Origin: Tanytarsus gracilentus
Lineage: Eukaryota; Arthropoda; Insecta; Diptera; Chironomidae
Direction of reading: 5' to 3'
Assembly: GCA_038502055.1 (NCBI GenBank)
Contig: JAXRKN010000045.1
Location: 9,103,501-9,167,500 of the forward strand
DNA length: 64,000 nucleotides
Shown: positions 1 through 13,224 of the stretch, piece by piece
Layout: each line of letters begins with the position of its first letter
Numbering within the stretch: position 1 is the stretch's first letter
The notes under the pieces: generated by a model
Database searches by the model: none
What the model was told of the DNA's origin: nothing
The model's input: the letters and a program-made list of their open reading frames with translations, nothing else
Made by a program: the position numbers and the translations under genes

Positions 1-3000
1 AATTAGAACAGTCTACGCTGGCAGTCGACAAGCGAGGGCAATTATAATCTCGCGATTGAGTTGTGAACGTGCTGGAACGCGATTTAATGTGCGCGGCGTC
101 AACGATGATGGGCATGTTGCAAATTTTGTCGAGACCGAACAGGCAATTTATCTCGATGGTGAAGTAACGTCGTACATTCAAACGAGGGGATCTGTGCCGC
201 TCTTTTGGGAGCAGCCGGGCGTTCAAGTTGGCTCACACAAGGTTAAACTGTCGAGGGGCTTTGAGGCGACCGTTCCGGCTTTCGATCGTCACATTACAAT
301 GATGAAAGCTCGCTATGGTCGCATTGTCATATGTAATCTCCTCGGAACGAGTCTCATTGGCAGCAAGGAGGGTGAGGCTATGCTGAGTAACGAATTTCAA
401 AAACACCACGAACTATCGGTGCACAAGGACGTGCCGCATATCGTTTTCGACTATCACCAGGAATGCCGTGGTGGAAATCAAATAAATTTAGCTAAGCTCA
501 AAGAGCGAATTGACACCTACTGCGGTCGATTTGGACTCTTCTATGCGAACAACGAAGAAGTCATTCATGAACAATATGGCACGATAAGAACAAACTGCAT
601 CGACTGTCTCGATAGGACAAATTGCGTTCAAACCTTTATTGGACTCGAGGTGCTCAAGGAACAAATTAAAATTATCGGATTGGCCGATAAGAAGCAGACG
701 TTATCGAGATTTGAAGAGGTCTTTAAGCAAATGTGGATGTGAGTAGGAAAAGAAAAGTTATTAAATCGCACATTATAAAATTATAAAATTTTAGTTCAAA
801 TGGAAATGAAGTGAGTAAAATCTATGCGGGAACTGGCGCGATGGGAGCAAGTAACAAACTCATGGATGGTGCAAGATCGGCGGCAAGAACAATTCAGAAC
901 AATCTCCTCGACTCCTCAAAGCAAGAGGCCATCGATATTCTTCTTGTTGGATCAACATTAAGCTCAGAATTGGCTGACCGAACACGAATTTTACTTCCAA
1001 CAAACATGCTTCACGCACCAACGCCCGTTTTAAGGGAAATGTGCTTGAGAAGTATGGAATACATTTCAATGAGTGAATTGAGAGTTGCTGTCGGTACATA
1101 CAACGTCAATGGTGGAAAACACTTTCGAAGTGTCGTCTACAAAGATCTTTCACTCATCGATTGGCTTGCGCCCAAAAGTGGTACGTTTATGCGACACATA
1201 TTGATTATTATTGAGGATTAATAATTAATCACTCTTTTAGACTCTATCATCGAAATTGAACACTCAGACTCGGTTCATGATAAAATGGCAGATATTTATG
1301 CGATAGGTTTCCAAGAAATTGTCGACTTGAACGCTCAAAATATTATGGCAGCCAGCAGCGATAATTCGAAGGCTTGTAAGTAATAAAAAGAGTTTATTGA
1401 TTCAGAAAGTTTATCTTCAATGACATGCTCAAAATTACTCTTGAACTTTATCATTTTAGGGGCGGAAGAACTTCAAAGAGTTCTCTCGAAGGATGATGAA
1501 CCATATTCATTGCTAACAAGTCAACAGCTCGTCGGTGTGTGTTTGTACGTGTTTGTGCGTCCACAGCTAGCTAAATATATTCGCGATGTTGCGACTGACT
1601 TTGTTAAAACGGGATTGGGTGGCGCGACGGGAAATAAAGGAGCTGCTGCTATTCGTTTTGTTCTCAATGGAACATCTTTTTGCTTTGTTGCTGCGCATTT
1701 TGCAGCCGGTCAATCTCAAGTCGCCGAACGCAACGCAGATTACGCTGAAATAACGAGAAAAGTTCAATTTCCAATGGGAAGAACTTTAAAAGGCCACGAC
1801 TATGTTTTTTGGTGCGGTGATTTTAATTATCGTATCGATATGGACAAAGAGGAGATGAAAGAGTTGCTGAGAAATGGCGAGTTGACGCCAGTGCTTGAAA
1901 ATGATCAATTAAGAGTGAGTTTAGTAAGTTATTAAAGCAACAATTTAATGTTAATTTATTTTAGAAACAACAAGAAGCGGGACAGGTCTTTAATGACTTT
2001 CTTGAGGGCGAAATCAATTTTCCGCCAACTTACAAATATGATCTCTTTTCGGATGATTACGATACATCAGAAAAAGCTCGTGCGCCGGCATGGACAGATC
2101 GAGTTTTATGGAGACGACGAATGCAGCAAGCTGATGCTGACAACACTAATTGGAGTCCTGGACGATTACTTTTCTATGGCCGTGCTGAGCTGAAGCAATC
2201 TGATCATCGACCCGTCGTTGCAATTTTGGACATTGAAGTGGCAAATATTAATCCGGATAGAAGAGCTGAAGTATTTAATGAAGTCATCATGAGCCTTGGA
2301 CCGCCTGATGCTACGGTGGTCATTCAATCTGTTGATCACCTTAATGATGACGATGAGGACAGTATTTATGATGAAAATGTAACAGCAGCATTAGTTCAAG
2401 AGCTCGCTGAAATTGGCGAAGTCACACTCGTTAGATTTGTCGGAGAGACAATGTGGGTGACATTCAAAGACGGCCAGGCTGCACTCGCTGCGGTTAGTCG
2501 CAAGGGCAATTTACAAGTATGTGGAATTAATTTGAGCATTCGTCTCAAAACGGAAGATTGGTTGAAGCAAGTTGAAAAGGAAATTTTACTATGCACGACA
2601 AATCGTTGTGTGCCGCTGTGTGAATACGTTGACATCTCCACTAACGACGACTACAATAGTATTGGCATTCCGACGACATCTGATTTACCTAAATTAAAAC
2701 CTCCATCGCGTCCTCCGTTACCAAAATCACCACAAGTAACACCAAAACATCCAAAGCACTTGGTAAATTCTTTAATTATATTAATTTACTATTTTTTTTA
2801 AACATAATTATTAATTTTTAGGCTGGAGTCGTTGATGTAAGTCAATTTATTCGTCCACAGTCCTCCGCTCAAGAGGGTCCAATACTTCCTGCGCGTCCGT
2901 GCTTACCGCCACGTCCCAAACCTATGGAACCAATGATGACCGAACAACAAATTTCACCGCCGTCATCATCATCTCAACAACCAATCTCTATGCAGCAGCC

Positions 3001-3334
3001 ACTTCAACCTACACCTGTAGACACTTATCAATCGGCAATTTATGAAGAAATTAAAGATGACATTGTGAGTTTAAAATATCAAATTTAAAAAAATGTCAAC
3101 TAACAAATATTTTTTTAGCCACCACAAGAGCCACCCAAAGAATCCGCACCGATTTTCAATAATCAACAGTCGCCAACATCTCCGCAAGCTCCACTTTCAA
3201 CAAGACCCCCAGCACAAATTCCACAAAACATGCCGCAGGTTCCACAAATACCACAAAGAAACCCAGCAAGCTTACCACCAATTCCAGCTAGAAATAAACC
3301 GCCTCCATTACCCGCTCGCGCTAATCAACAATAA
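1..3334 (+). CDS. Synj: synaptojanin, 5'-truncated by window edge (SAC + inositol 5-phosphatase + proline-rich tail)
   Basis: Phosphoinositide phosphatase that strips PI(4)P and PI(4,5)P2 from endocytic vesicles so that clathrin coats are shed at synapses. Visible coding exons are 2-738, 795-1180, 1241-1375, 1460-1914, 1965-2762, 2822-3064 and 3119-3334. All junctions are GT-AG and keep one frame for about 988 residues. The frame is open from base 2, so the start lies upstream. The SAC domain comes first, with its CX5R-type active site NCIDCLDRTN near 596-625. The 5-phosphatase domain follows (GTYNVNG, WCGDFNYRID, APAWTDRVLW, SDHRPV), then an RRM-like segment and a proline-rich C-terminus (RPPLPKSP, PPLPARAN) expected to bind SH3 partners such as endophilin or intersectin. 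The order SAC, 5-Ptase, RRM, PRD is diagnostic of synaptojanin rather than OCRL or INPP5 proteins. Confidence 0.96.
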
Positions 3335-3933
3335 GCAAGTTCATGATATTTAAAGTGAATTTCATAGTTATTAATGCTGATAATTAGTTAAAGGTATATA
3401 AAGAAGTAATATATATATATATGATGGCAATTATAAGTTAGGACTAAGAAAAGGCACTTAATGGAAATATATTGACTAAAGATCAATTTGTTGCGACATT
3501 CCAACTCATTAGAATTATTTTTTTTTGGTTATTTCCAGTTAGGTAGAAAATTTATTCCGCAAGCTTTTCATTTGATTTCTTAAACTATTCCTAGTCACCA
3601 AAAAAATAAGTGTTGAAAGAATTTAAACTATTAACTTCATAAAGTATTCTAACTATAGACACTTACCGTAAATACATAATGACAATGAAGCGCGATTTAA
3701 TGTTATGTAGTTTATTTCTCATATAAATATCTCTTTATAGCAGCAGACTTATTATTATTTAGTTAATTTTAATTATTATAAAATCATGCTATTGAATGTT
3801 TATCATAAAAAAGTTGTCGATATCGAGATAGAGAAAATTATATCATGAAATAAAAAAAAAAGAGTTATTTGTGATCGGAAAAAAATTTCTGTTTATTCAA
3901 GTGAATTTAGTAGTTTGATGAAACTTGCAGGCA
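3335..3933. other. Synj 3'UTR and spacer to the e(r) homologue
   Basis: AT-rich noncoding sequence with a short (AT)n run near 3407-3421 and an AATAAA hexamer at 3849-3854 followed by an A-rich run, which fits the end of the Synj transcript. A CAG just before the next start codon (3928-3930) could be a 3' splice site for a leader exon of the next gene. No coding signal was seen. Confidence 0.5.
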
Positions 3934-4352
3934 ATGGTACACATTATTCTTTTTTTGCAATTCAATGATAATTCAAAAAGTAGAAAATGGCACGATTTTG
4001 AGCAAGTTTCGGATGTGGTAAATTTTTTGTTAAAAAAATATGAAGAATTTTTGAAGAAGAAAAATCCAAATCAAGCGTACATAACTTACAACATTATCAC
4101 ACTTTATGCTTACATCGATCAGGTAAAAATTAACCAACGAAGTACTCTAAACTGCGATGAGTCTTTTAGAAAAAAACTTGCAATTGAATTTTTCATCAAG
4201 TTAATTAAATGAAATAATTTAAAATTTAATTTTAGCTAAAAGACTGCAGTGTCTTAATAAATCGTGACGATGGCAGAAATTACGTGGGATATCCCAAGGA
4301 ATGGATTAAAAAGAAAATTTTTCATGTTCTTCGACATCAAGCGGAAAATTAG
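3934..4352 (+). CDS. e(r): enhancer of rudimentary homologue (ERH family), diverged
   Basis: Small nuclear dimeric cofactor family linked to splicing, mRNA decay and cell-cycle gene expression. Two exons, 3934-4122 and 4236-4352, join in phase 0 and give 101 residues; the family is usually about 104. The ATG at 3934 is chosen because family homology begins at MVHIILFLQ. The family framework is visible in order: an initial beta strand (HIILFLQ), MYEEHLK-type helix (KYEEFLKKKNPN), ITYDISQLFDFID-type segment (ITYNIITLYAYIDQ), then a strand with an aromatic turn (NYVGYPKEWIKKKI) and a final helix (FHVLRHQAEN). Many positions that are nearly invariant across animals are changed, so this may be a fast-evolving paralogue. 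The intron and clean frame argue against a processed pseudogene. Family call is strong; orthology is uncertain. Confidence 0.85.
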
Positions 4353-4477
4353 AAAATCTCTTATCGCATGTATGTATCTCTGAATCCAAACAGTCGGTCA
4401 ACATTTAAAAGTTCACTTCTTGAATGTATAAACATTGTATTTTGAGGGACACTCAAATCGTCATCAAAGAAAAACAC

Positions 4478-4483
4478 AATAAA
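4478..4483 (+). terminator. polyadenylation signal of the e(r) homologue
   Basis: AATAAA about 125 bases after the stop codon, followed by a T-rich stretch. Position and context fit cleavage and polyadenylation of this short transcript. Confidence 0.5.
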
Positions 4484-6140
4484 AATTTTTCCCGATAAAT
4501 GCGTTCGTTCACGTGTTTTAAAAAGTAAAAATTGATTAATTAATTTACTGTGATTGTCAATTGACTCGTGTCGAGTCTTTTTTAAATCGATTCATTGTGA
4601 ATGAAAAAGAAAATTGTTTTAAATCAAAACTGATTTGCTTTCGTATCACGGTGAGAAAAGTTTTTTTTAACTCTAGAATTATTTCGGCAAATAATCACGA
4701 GCTTGAGTATGTTTGATCAATGATTGTGAAAAAATCTGGTGCTGATTAAATTGCATAACAACTGTTTTCTTAGATAACTTCATATCGATGGTCCAGATGA
4801 CATTTCATTCAACTCTCGTTGCTTTAATAAGAAAAATTGTTGTTTTTTTTCGAGGAAACGATCCAGTTTCATGGAGATAAAAAAAAGAATTGCGGTTGTT
4901 GCTAACAATAGAAAATGGAAATTTGAGATTTTGAAACTTTAGGCTTAAAGGTCAAAATTGTCTGTCTTATGTGTGTATACATTTCACTTCAATTCACGCC
5001 GTTTATATTACGAGGGAAATTTATTAAAGAAAACGCCGATGAAATTTTAATCAATGGGCCATAAAAAAAAATTCAATCAATGACTGCCAAATTTTCTTTA
5101 TCGTAAGCGTGATTTTTTTTTGTTAATATTAAAAGCGACAGTGTGGCATTTTATCATTTGAAGTAGTTGCTTATTCTGAAGTGTGTATGTAACGGAATTT
5201 ATCAATTGCCAACTGATTGTTAAAGTCAATTCGAAACTAGTTTTAATTGTGATGCTTTTGAAAAACGATAAAAATATTAAATAAATTTTTCAAAGAAATT
5301 TATAAATATTTTAATTGAAAATTTTATTGTTGTAATTTTTTTCTACAAATAAAGACAAAATATTTCACACTCTCGTCTTATCTAAGCGTTGTAAAATTTA
5401 AAGCTTTTACAATTTTGTTTAATTTTCTTATCGAAAAATTGCGCTACCTCAAGCTAGAAAATTCAGTCGTCATAAAGCACTTCAATTGATTCTCTGCCAA
5501 AAAAATCATAAACAAAAAAAGGCTGTTAATTTTCAAGCGGCACATTGACATTTGTAAAAATCACATTTTCTAATTTAGTGACGACATTCTTAGAAAGTCT
5601 GAAGGCACGTCCTGATAAGATTTTATTTTCTATTAAAAACATTGAAACATATTTGTGTCAGTCGATCGGAGTCTTTAGATGCGCGCACGTCGAACGCTTC
5701 GATTAATTTAGTTCAAAACATTTAAATAAATCCACGATTATGTTCTGATAAGCGTGAAATAATTGTTGTGAAAAATCAAAAATGTCATAATAAAAATTGA
5801 TTCTGAAGAAATTATTTTAAAACGTGTCAAAATGAGATAATTTGAAATTTATAAAATATCTGTAAAAAAAAGATTTTAATCCTCAAAGCAATTAAAAGTG
5901 TCCCGCCCTCGAAAGACATTTGTTTGTGTCGATCGGAGAACTTTTTTTCAAGTTCAGCAGATGTTTTCACTCCCTCTCGAACAACTCGATTAGCAACTTC
6001 GTGCCGATTAATTGTTGAAAAAAAAATACAAAGTTGGAAGTGACTGAACTGTTGATTTATTTCTAGATTGGACTGAAGAAGGAGAAGAGGCTACTTAAAA
6101 ATTTTACTTAATTAGTTGATATAGAGAGAGAGCACTTGAA
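4484..6140. other. intergenic region and Ent 5' leader
   Basis: About 1.6 kb of AT-rich DNA without a convincing coding exon. A TTTCTAG acceptor-like site ends at 6066, and the stretch 6067-6140, with a GA-rich run (6123-6132) just before the Ent start codon, is probably the 5'UTR part of a leader-containing exon. GA repeats of this kind can bind GAGA factor in flies, but that is inference only. Confidence 0.35.
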
Positions 6141-9100
6141 ATGGCGAGGCGTGAAGAACAATCATTGCTAACGCATAGCCGCTCGAATGGAACGTCTATT
6201 GTGTCAAGTGAGTATCTCTTAATTATTTTAACGATTATTTAATTGCGCCACAACTTCATAAAACGAAAGTTCAAACGGATTATCAGCTCTTTCTGGAGCG
6301 TGCTGTGTAAAATTGATAGAGACGTGTCGAACTTGTGTTGAGGTTGAAATTTTTATTAATTGATGCTAATTAGATGGAAAAAAAATTTTAGTTTGTTCAT
6401 AAATCAAAAAAAAATTCTTTACTTCATTCTCAACTTGTTTGAAAATATTTTCCAATTAAAAAGAAAATAACAAAGAGAGATTCTGTAATCGCTTCCGCAT
6501 GATTAAAAGCATGCATAACGAGAGAAAATAATCTTCTGTGGGCGGCTTCGAGTGAGTGCCGAAATGTGAGTAAAACAAGCGTTTTACATAATGAGTCATA
6601 TGGGAAAATTCATTGAACCGTTAAAAATTTGCGAACGCATTAGGTTATGTAAAATCATGATGCTAATTGATTTTATAGTGATGCGATTAATTAAAGAGGT
6701 GATGGAGAGGAAATATGCTGAATTGACATTAATTAAAGAATTGCGATAACTCATCGAATTGCTGAGTGATCAAAAATAAATGAATGAAATAAAATTTTCT
6801 AGGCTTTTTGACCTCATTGAATTTCTATAAAATGATCGAATCATTTATTTAAACTATCGTGATTCATGAAGTAAAATTTCAAGCTATTTTCTGAAAAAAA
6901 TGGCGATAAAATAAACTTGAAGATTAAATCTCAGGATTTAATTTTTGGTTTGATAAATCTCAGGATTTAATTTTTGGATTGATAAATCTCAGGATTTATT
7001 TGATTCCTTTGTTTAATCTTCGGATTAATTTTTTCATTTGTTAAATACTAGGATTTATTTGATTCCTTGGTTAAATCTAACTTGATTTGACTTTAATCTT
7101 AGGATTAAATTACATAATTAATTCAATGATTTCTAATATTCGGAAAATTCTTTCAGGATGTCATGAAATATTTTTTGTCAATTTTACTTTTCTTCACAAA
7201 AAATTTAGGCAAAAAATCTTTTTTCTTATAATTTTTTGTTTGCATGTCATTTCAATAGTTGATAGTGCTACAATTCAAATTTATGAAAATATCCAATTAT
7301 TCTAATGATTTTATAGCTTTCAATTGCCATCAATTTTGGTTTATGAAAAATGCCGAAAAGGAAAAATGTTCGAGCACTATATGCATAATAGAATTAAATT
7401 CTATCAAATGAAATCAGAAGAAAGAGCACGAAAAGAAGCAATTTGTTAGTTGATATTCGATGAAGGTCGAAAGGCAGGCAGGCTTGGAGTCTGGTGATAT
7501 GCACGAAATATTTGAGGAAGGGACTGTACGTTAATTACGAAAAGGGTTTTTTAAATTTTCGTTTTATAAAATAAAAATTTTAAAATGCATAAATGAAATT
7601 CGATTTTTTTGGCATCAATTACAAAATTTTAAACCCCAATCAAAAATTTTCGATGCCTACAACAATAATAATATCTCATGCGATACAGCATGAAGCAAGG
7701 TCCGTTCGATAAATTATGTGCACAAAAGGAAATTCCAAAAAAAGACTTAAGAAATCGAGACAGTCTTGTTTGAGGATGCGATAATGTCCAAAAGATTGCA
7801 TGCATTGCATCAATGATAAGAAATTTCCAAGCCCGGGACTGGACGTCTCATTTCGGCAAACAGTAAATCGTCGACATCGCATTTCGTATTTATAAAATAT
7901 TCTTCCATTGAATGTGAGCTGCTTGCCTGTGCCTCACTCAGTGTTCATTTTGGACTCGAACTAAAATCGAGAATTTTAAACTGAGTCGACAATTTTTCTT
8001 ATAAAGTTTTTAGTTTAGTCGTTAGTCGTTTGTGAATCTCAGTTGACTTAAGAATCTCAAATTTTTCATTTCTTTGTGGAAATGGCTTCGGTTTATTTTT
8101 TTATCAAGAGAAAGTTGGCAAGAAGTGAGAGAAATATTTTTTGTGATAACTCAAGGAAGGGAAATTTATCTCGTGACAAAAGTTGATTTTATTGAAATTT
8201 AATTAATTCCTGGATTTTTTTAAAAGTTTTAATGAGACGAGTTTTAAGATGATTTTCTTGAGATTTTAATGACTTCAAGTTTAATTAATTATTTTGCGAT
8301 TTCCACCAAGTGTGTTCACCTTGAAATTCACTCGATTGAAAAAAGAAATTTACTTGTCTCTCAATCCTTTCATAGTTTATAGAATTTTCTTAAAACTACT
8401 CGGGTTCAAGTCAGTGGAAAAACGATGAAAGAATGTGAAGTTTCATGTTCTAGTTAAATCAGCAAAAAGTGAATGAAATTTTTATTAAATAACCTTTAAA
8501 GTTTATCGTGCATAAAAATTCCGTTTGAGCTTTTTCTTTATGAAGGGTTTAAAGAAAAGTTTTTCGCTCGTAAATTTGTTGCAAAATTAATTTTAAATTT
8601 TCAGGTCGAAATGACTCAACCGAACCTGTCCGTCTTACACCCGCATGGGAGGCTCGCAACCTCCCCGACGACGAGCTCAACTTCAAAGGGATGACAATGG
8701 AGCGAGCTAAAATGGAACTCAACCCGCCATCCGACAGATTTAAGCTCATTTTCTTCATTCTCGTGCTACACGGAATCGGTACATGTAAGTGCTTACATCT
8801 CACTTCGAACGCAATTAAATTTTACGTTCACAATAATTGACTTACATGTGATTTCAATTTAAGTAATGCCATGGAACATGTTCATCACGGCGAAAAGTTA
8901 TTTCGTCGATTATAAATTGTCTGAGAGCTACACAAATAAAACGTCAGAATATGCAACAAACTTCTTGCCATACATCGGCTTCGCATCTCAAATTCCCAAC
9001 GTGCTCTTCAATTGGTTAAATATTTTCGTTAATTTGGGGTGAGCATAAGTTTGTGTGAGAAATTGATTGAAATTATGTTGGCATTAATTTCATATAGTGG

Positions 9101-10243
9101 TGACCTCACCAAGCGCGTCGTATGGAGTTTGATCATCGAGATCATTTTGTTCCTCGTTACTGTAATCTTGGCTATGATCGACTCGAGTGGATGGCCGGGT
9201 GAATTCTTTTGGACAACAATCGTGACTGTCATCATCCTTAACAGTGAGTTGAATTTTTAAAAATTTTAAAGCCGTTAAAATTAAACTTTATATTTTATAG
9301 TGGCTGGTGGAATTTTCCAAAACACCGTTTACGGCATGGCAGCTAAACTTCCGCCAAAATACACAGGTGCAGTGGTTCTTGGATCCAACATCAGTGGAAC
9401 ATTTGCTGCGGTTATAAGCATAGCGAGCAGCTCAATATGGTCGTCAGTTCGAAAAGCGGCAATTTATTATTTCATCACAGCGATGTTCATCATTCTTCTC
9501 TGCTTTGACACATATTTCGCATTGCCACTAAACAGATTCTATAGATATCACGAAATGGTCAGCGAAAAGCAGCAAGAGAAAGCGAGAAAAAGTCAGGGAG
9601 CGATTGGCAGCACTCGAATTCCATATTTTAAAATTTTCCGACAATGTTCTCTGCAGCTCTTCAATGTGTTTATGATTTTCTTCGTCACACTCTCAGTGTT
9701 TCCGTCAGTTTATTCTGACATCAAGCCAACGAGCACGGAAAAGTTTTTGGGCATCATCCCGACGGATCAATTTACATCCTACACGTGTTTCCTTACGTTT
9801 AACGTGTTTGCTATGTTGGGAAGTTTAACGACATCGTGGATAAAATGGGTAAATTTAAAATTTTAAACCGTAATAATTTAACTAAATTTCTTTTTCAACA
9901 GCCATCACCTAAATTCCTCGTGGTTCCAGTTTTGTTGCGGATTGCATTCATCCCATTGTTCCTGTTCTGCAATTATCATCCATTAAACATTGAACGAGTC
10001 CTTCCCGTGTACATCAACAATGATTATGTCTACTGGATAATTGCAATTTTGATGAGCTATAGCTCAGGATATTTGAGTTCTTTGGCTATGATGTACGCGC
10101 CAGGTTCACAAACTAACCCGCTTTATCAGATTAAGGCCGGCATGATGGCCGCAGCTATGTTGATTTCCGGTATCTTTTCTGGTATTCTCTTCTCGTATGT
10201 GTGTCCAATACTCGTGCAGCATTACTGGGGTGTGCCGATTTAA
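6141..10243 (+). CDS. Ent: equilibrative nucleoside transporter (SLC29/ENT family)
   Basis: Membrane carrier for facilitated nucleoside uptake, with 11 transmembrane helices expected. Six coding exons, 6141-6207, 8605-8784, 8864-9038, 9098-9243, 9301-9848 and 9902-10243, splice without a frame break to 485 residues. The cytosolic N-terminus is hydrophilic. TM1 carries the family signature HGIGTLMPWNMFITA. The loop YIGFASQIPNVLFNW, the TM4-5 segment GIFQNTVYGMAAKLPPKYTGAVVLGSNISG and the TM8-11 half (VYSDIKP, LVVPVLLRIAFIPLFLFCNY, YSSGYLSSLAMMYAP) all match ENT. A charged loop with KQQEKARKSQ separates the two halves. Intron 1 is 2.4 kb while the others are 52-79 bases. Which of the insect ENT1/2/3 genes it corresponds to cannot be told by eye. 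Confidence 0.95.
6925..7111 (+). repeat. 29-bp tandem repeat in Ent intron 1
   Basis: Three nearly identical 29-base units begin at 6925, 6954 and 6983 (core TAAATCTCAGGATTTA). About three more decayed units follow to roughly 7111, with cores such as TCTTCGGATTAA, ACTAGGATTTA and TCTTAGGATTAA. The period stays close to 29-30 bases. It looks like a local minisatellite that has degenerated from left to right. Confidence 0.8.
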
Positions 10244-13224
10244 GGACATTTTTTTATAACCGTCTATCTCTGTGAGAGATTTTTGTAACATCCACAAATT
10301 CAAGCGTCTATTTGCTTTTTCGAGAAGAACTCTAAATTTTTTGTTGACGTTTAAACACACGAGCGTGCAGCGCATTTTTAATTTCGTTTTTTTGTCATCG
10401 TATTTTTTTTTGTAAAACTAAAATGCGATTGATTAATTTTTGAATGATTTTAATTTTTTTATTGAATATTTTATGGAAAATATTTTTAAAAACATTCAAA
10501 ATTTATTTGATGGCTTTTTGCGTTTAATTTTGCTTTTTATTATTTTATGTTTGATTTAATTTAATTTTTTGAAAAGTGACTAAACTTTTTTATGCATTTT
10601 TTATATTTTTTGTAAAAGCTTTTCTTTAATATTGAACTTGAAAACTTTTTTTGAGGCAAATTAAATTACAATTTTTTAATGAACTAATTTTGCAAATTAA
10701 AAAAATTGAACTTTTTCAAACGTTAAAATTAAAAGCTCAAAAATTTACAAAAATTAAAAAAAGACTTTTCAGTTTTAATTAACTTGATTTAATAAACTTA
10801 CAAGACTTTCATGTGTATCCAAAGTTTTACATTCATAGCGCTTCCTCAATTCAGGAAGCTCAATTCATTAAAAAAAATAAGAACAAATTGAAAAATTTCT
10901 AAACATTGAAACTGAAAGCTTTTTCTACTAAAAGCTCTCGAACTTTGAAATTTTAAACTAATCATTGACATTTCATTTCTTTAATTATTTTTCCCACACG
11001 TGAGGACATCAAAATTACCAAATGAATCAATTCACTAATTAAAATTATATATGAAGCCTTTGATCTCTCATCATAAATTTTGATAACTATCCAAAAACTT
11101 TCTTCTTCAGCTTTTCACTTCTTGAGAGTTTTTTCATAAATTTATAAAATTTTATCAATAGAAAAAGACTTAGAAAAAATCATCCGCAAAAAACCTTCCA
11201 CATTTTTTAAAGAAAATTTAACGTCAGTTTATAAGAAACACTCAATGACATATCTTTGTATCAAAATGCATTTTGAAACTTTTTTCTCAGAAAAATTTCC
11301 TATGAAAATTAAAAAATTTACACGTTAATCAGGGCTTGATAACTTAAGCGACACGTAAGCAAGACAATAAATGATCAATTGTGAAGAAAGCTTAGAGTTT
11401 TCCTCACACTGGTCAACCGAAAGAAATTTTTTTATATGAAAATCCACTGAAGAAAAGAAATAATAGAAAAAAACTGAAAAATCATAAACGGAATTTTTTT
11501 ATTCTTTTAGCATTTAGTTTTATGTAGCATTTTTTGTGTGCATTCTTTAAGAATTTTAATCCTATGTTAGTTATGGTAGAGAGCTCGTAAAAAATATTTT
11601 ATCTTGCCAAATAGATCATGTATACGCATTTTTATAATTAATTTTTAACAAAATCATTTTGGCTTTTAATAATTTTAGTTTTGATGTAAAATTATCATTT
11701 AGAAAATTATTAAGAGAAAGTCTAAAAAAATAAATAAAAAATATTATAATGATTACGATAGATTTTAGTTTAGTTACAGTCAGTAGAATATTTAAATTTA
11801 GAGAATTTTCTATTTACAGGTATTTTTAACTGTGCAAAGCTCCTTCCCCATTGTTTTCTACAAGTTAAATAAATCAAGCTTATTGTTTGCAATAAATCCA
11901 TCAAGAAAATCGGTAAATCCAATTAGGTCGTGACAGCTTTTACTCATCAAACAAGTGTCGCTTCAATTTTATCGATTTCAATCAAATGTCAAAAATTTAT
12001 TTGACTAATTTACGAATTTAACTTTTATGGAAATCATCGCACATATCAATTATGCGCTCAACCAACAAAAAACATAAACATGTGTTCGTGCCTTTTTTGC
12101 CAGCTGCCTCGTTCACGGTGGTCGCACAAAATTGCTCATAAAATTTATTTATTTCGTCCCATTACTCTTCGAAATATGTGTTACTTTATCAACATCATGT
12201 ACTTTCGAAGTCACTGCAAAAAGTCCACAAAAAGTGAAGCTATTCTTTTAATGAGAGACACACACTCGTTGGTGTGGTTTAATTGTTCACAACAAAGCAA
12301 TTTATGAACCCTATTTCGAGGATAAAATTTAAACATTCGAGGAGATTAATTGCTGAAAAGATTAACTCAGAGTTGAACTTTAATTTTTTAGAAGAATTAA
12401 ACTAAAAAGTTAGATACGTGTTAAAAATTATAAACTTAAAATTGGAGATTTACAGAATGTTTAAATTTTTTTGTTAAAAAGCTCAATAATTATTTAAATT
12501 ACAAATTTTAGTTTTATTATCATTTACTAATCTTAGAATAATTTGGTGGTTGAAATCAATCTATTTTTTAACGGTTGTGAAAATTTCAAATCATTACACA
12601 AGAGCTTTTTGATAGTAAAAGCTCTTATTCGTTCTCCATTTCATTCAAAAATTATGAAGCTTAAAAGCTCTTTAAAAATTTAATCAAAAACTCTTTTTTA
12701 CAACCTTCATTCAAATTTAGAGATTTTTTTATCAAAATTCGCTTGAGTTCTCTCAATGTCAAGCTTAAACAAATAAAGATAAAAAAAGGGTTTTCACATT
12801 ACATAGAAGCTAAATTTATTATCAGTCGTGACTAATAAAATTCGATAGAGGTAAATTATTTTTATCACGACTATATGATTTCCAGTTCAATTTTAATGAG
12901 CCGGCTAAATTATTGTTTATTGATGCGAGTGTCAAGTTTTTTTATCATCGTCACACACGTCGCGATAAGAGTGAAAAATGTTTTTTCCGAGAGAGAAAAA
13001 CTAACAAAATTTTCCCTCGTGCTAGTTCAAATCGATGATCGGCAGAGATGTTCGTAAAGCGAATTTACAATCGTCGTTGACTCTTCGGCATGCTCTTTTC
13101 TCTCTCTCTCCTATCTCTTGCAATGTTATTTTTATGTGGTGAGCAAATTGTTGGCGGCAAATTGAAGAGAGAGTGAGAGAATCAACAACTGATAAGATGA
13201 TGTCGGTTGGTAAAAAAATATTCG
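10244..13224. other. Ent 3'UTR and intergenic AT-rich spacer
   Basis: Long stretch of low-complexity AT-rich DNA with frequent homopolymer runs and many stop codons in all frames. The Ent 3'UTR must lie in the first few hundred bases, but no single polyadenylation site stands out. The few open frames (up to 75 codons, around 12080-12307) lack codon bias or recognisable motifs. I see no gene here. Confidence 0.5.

Noticed and set aside
860..1099. Minus-strand open frame inside the synaptojanin exon
   Set aside because: It is the antisense of a well-supported exon with conserved Synj protein sequence and has no features of its own.
7676..7968. Reverse frame (7676-7882) and TATAAA at 7891 with TCAGT at 7938 in Ent intron 1, considered as an alternative Ent promoter or a nested gene
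   Set aside because: TATA to initiator spacing is 47 bases, too long, no clear first-exon donor follows, and the reverse frame lacks any family motif.
9039..9097. Read-through of Ent intron 3 as coding
   Set aside because: A continuous frame exists across part of the intron, but phase, GT-AG signals and ENT homology require splicing.
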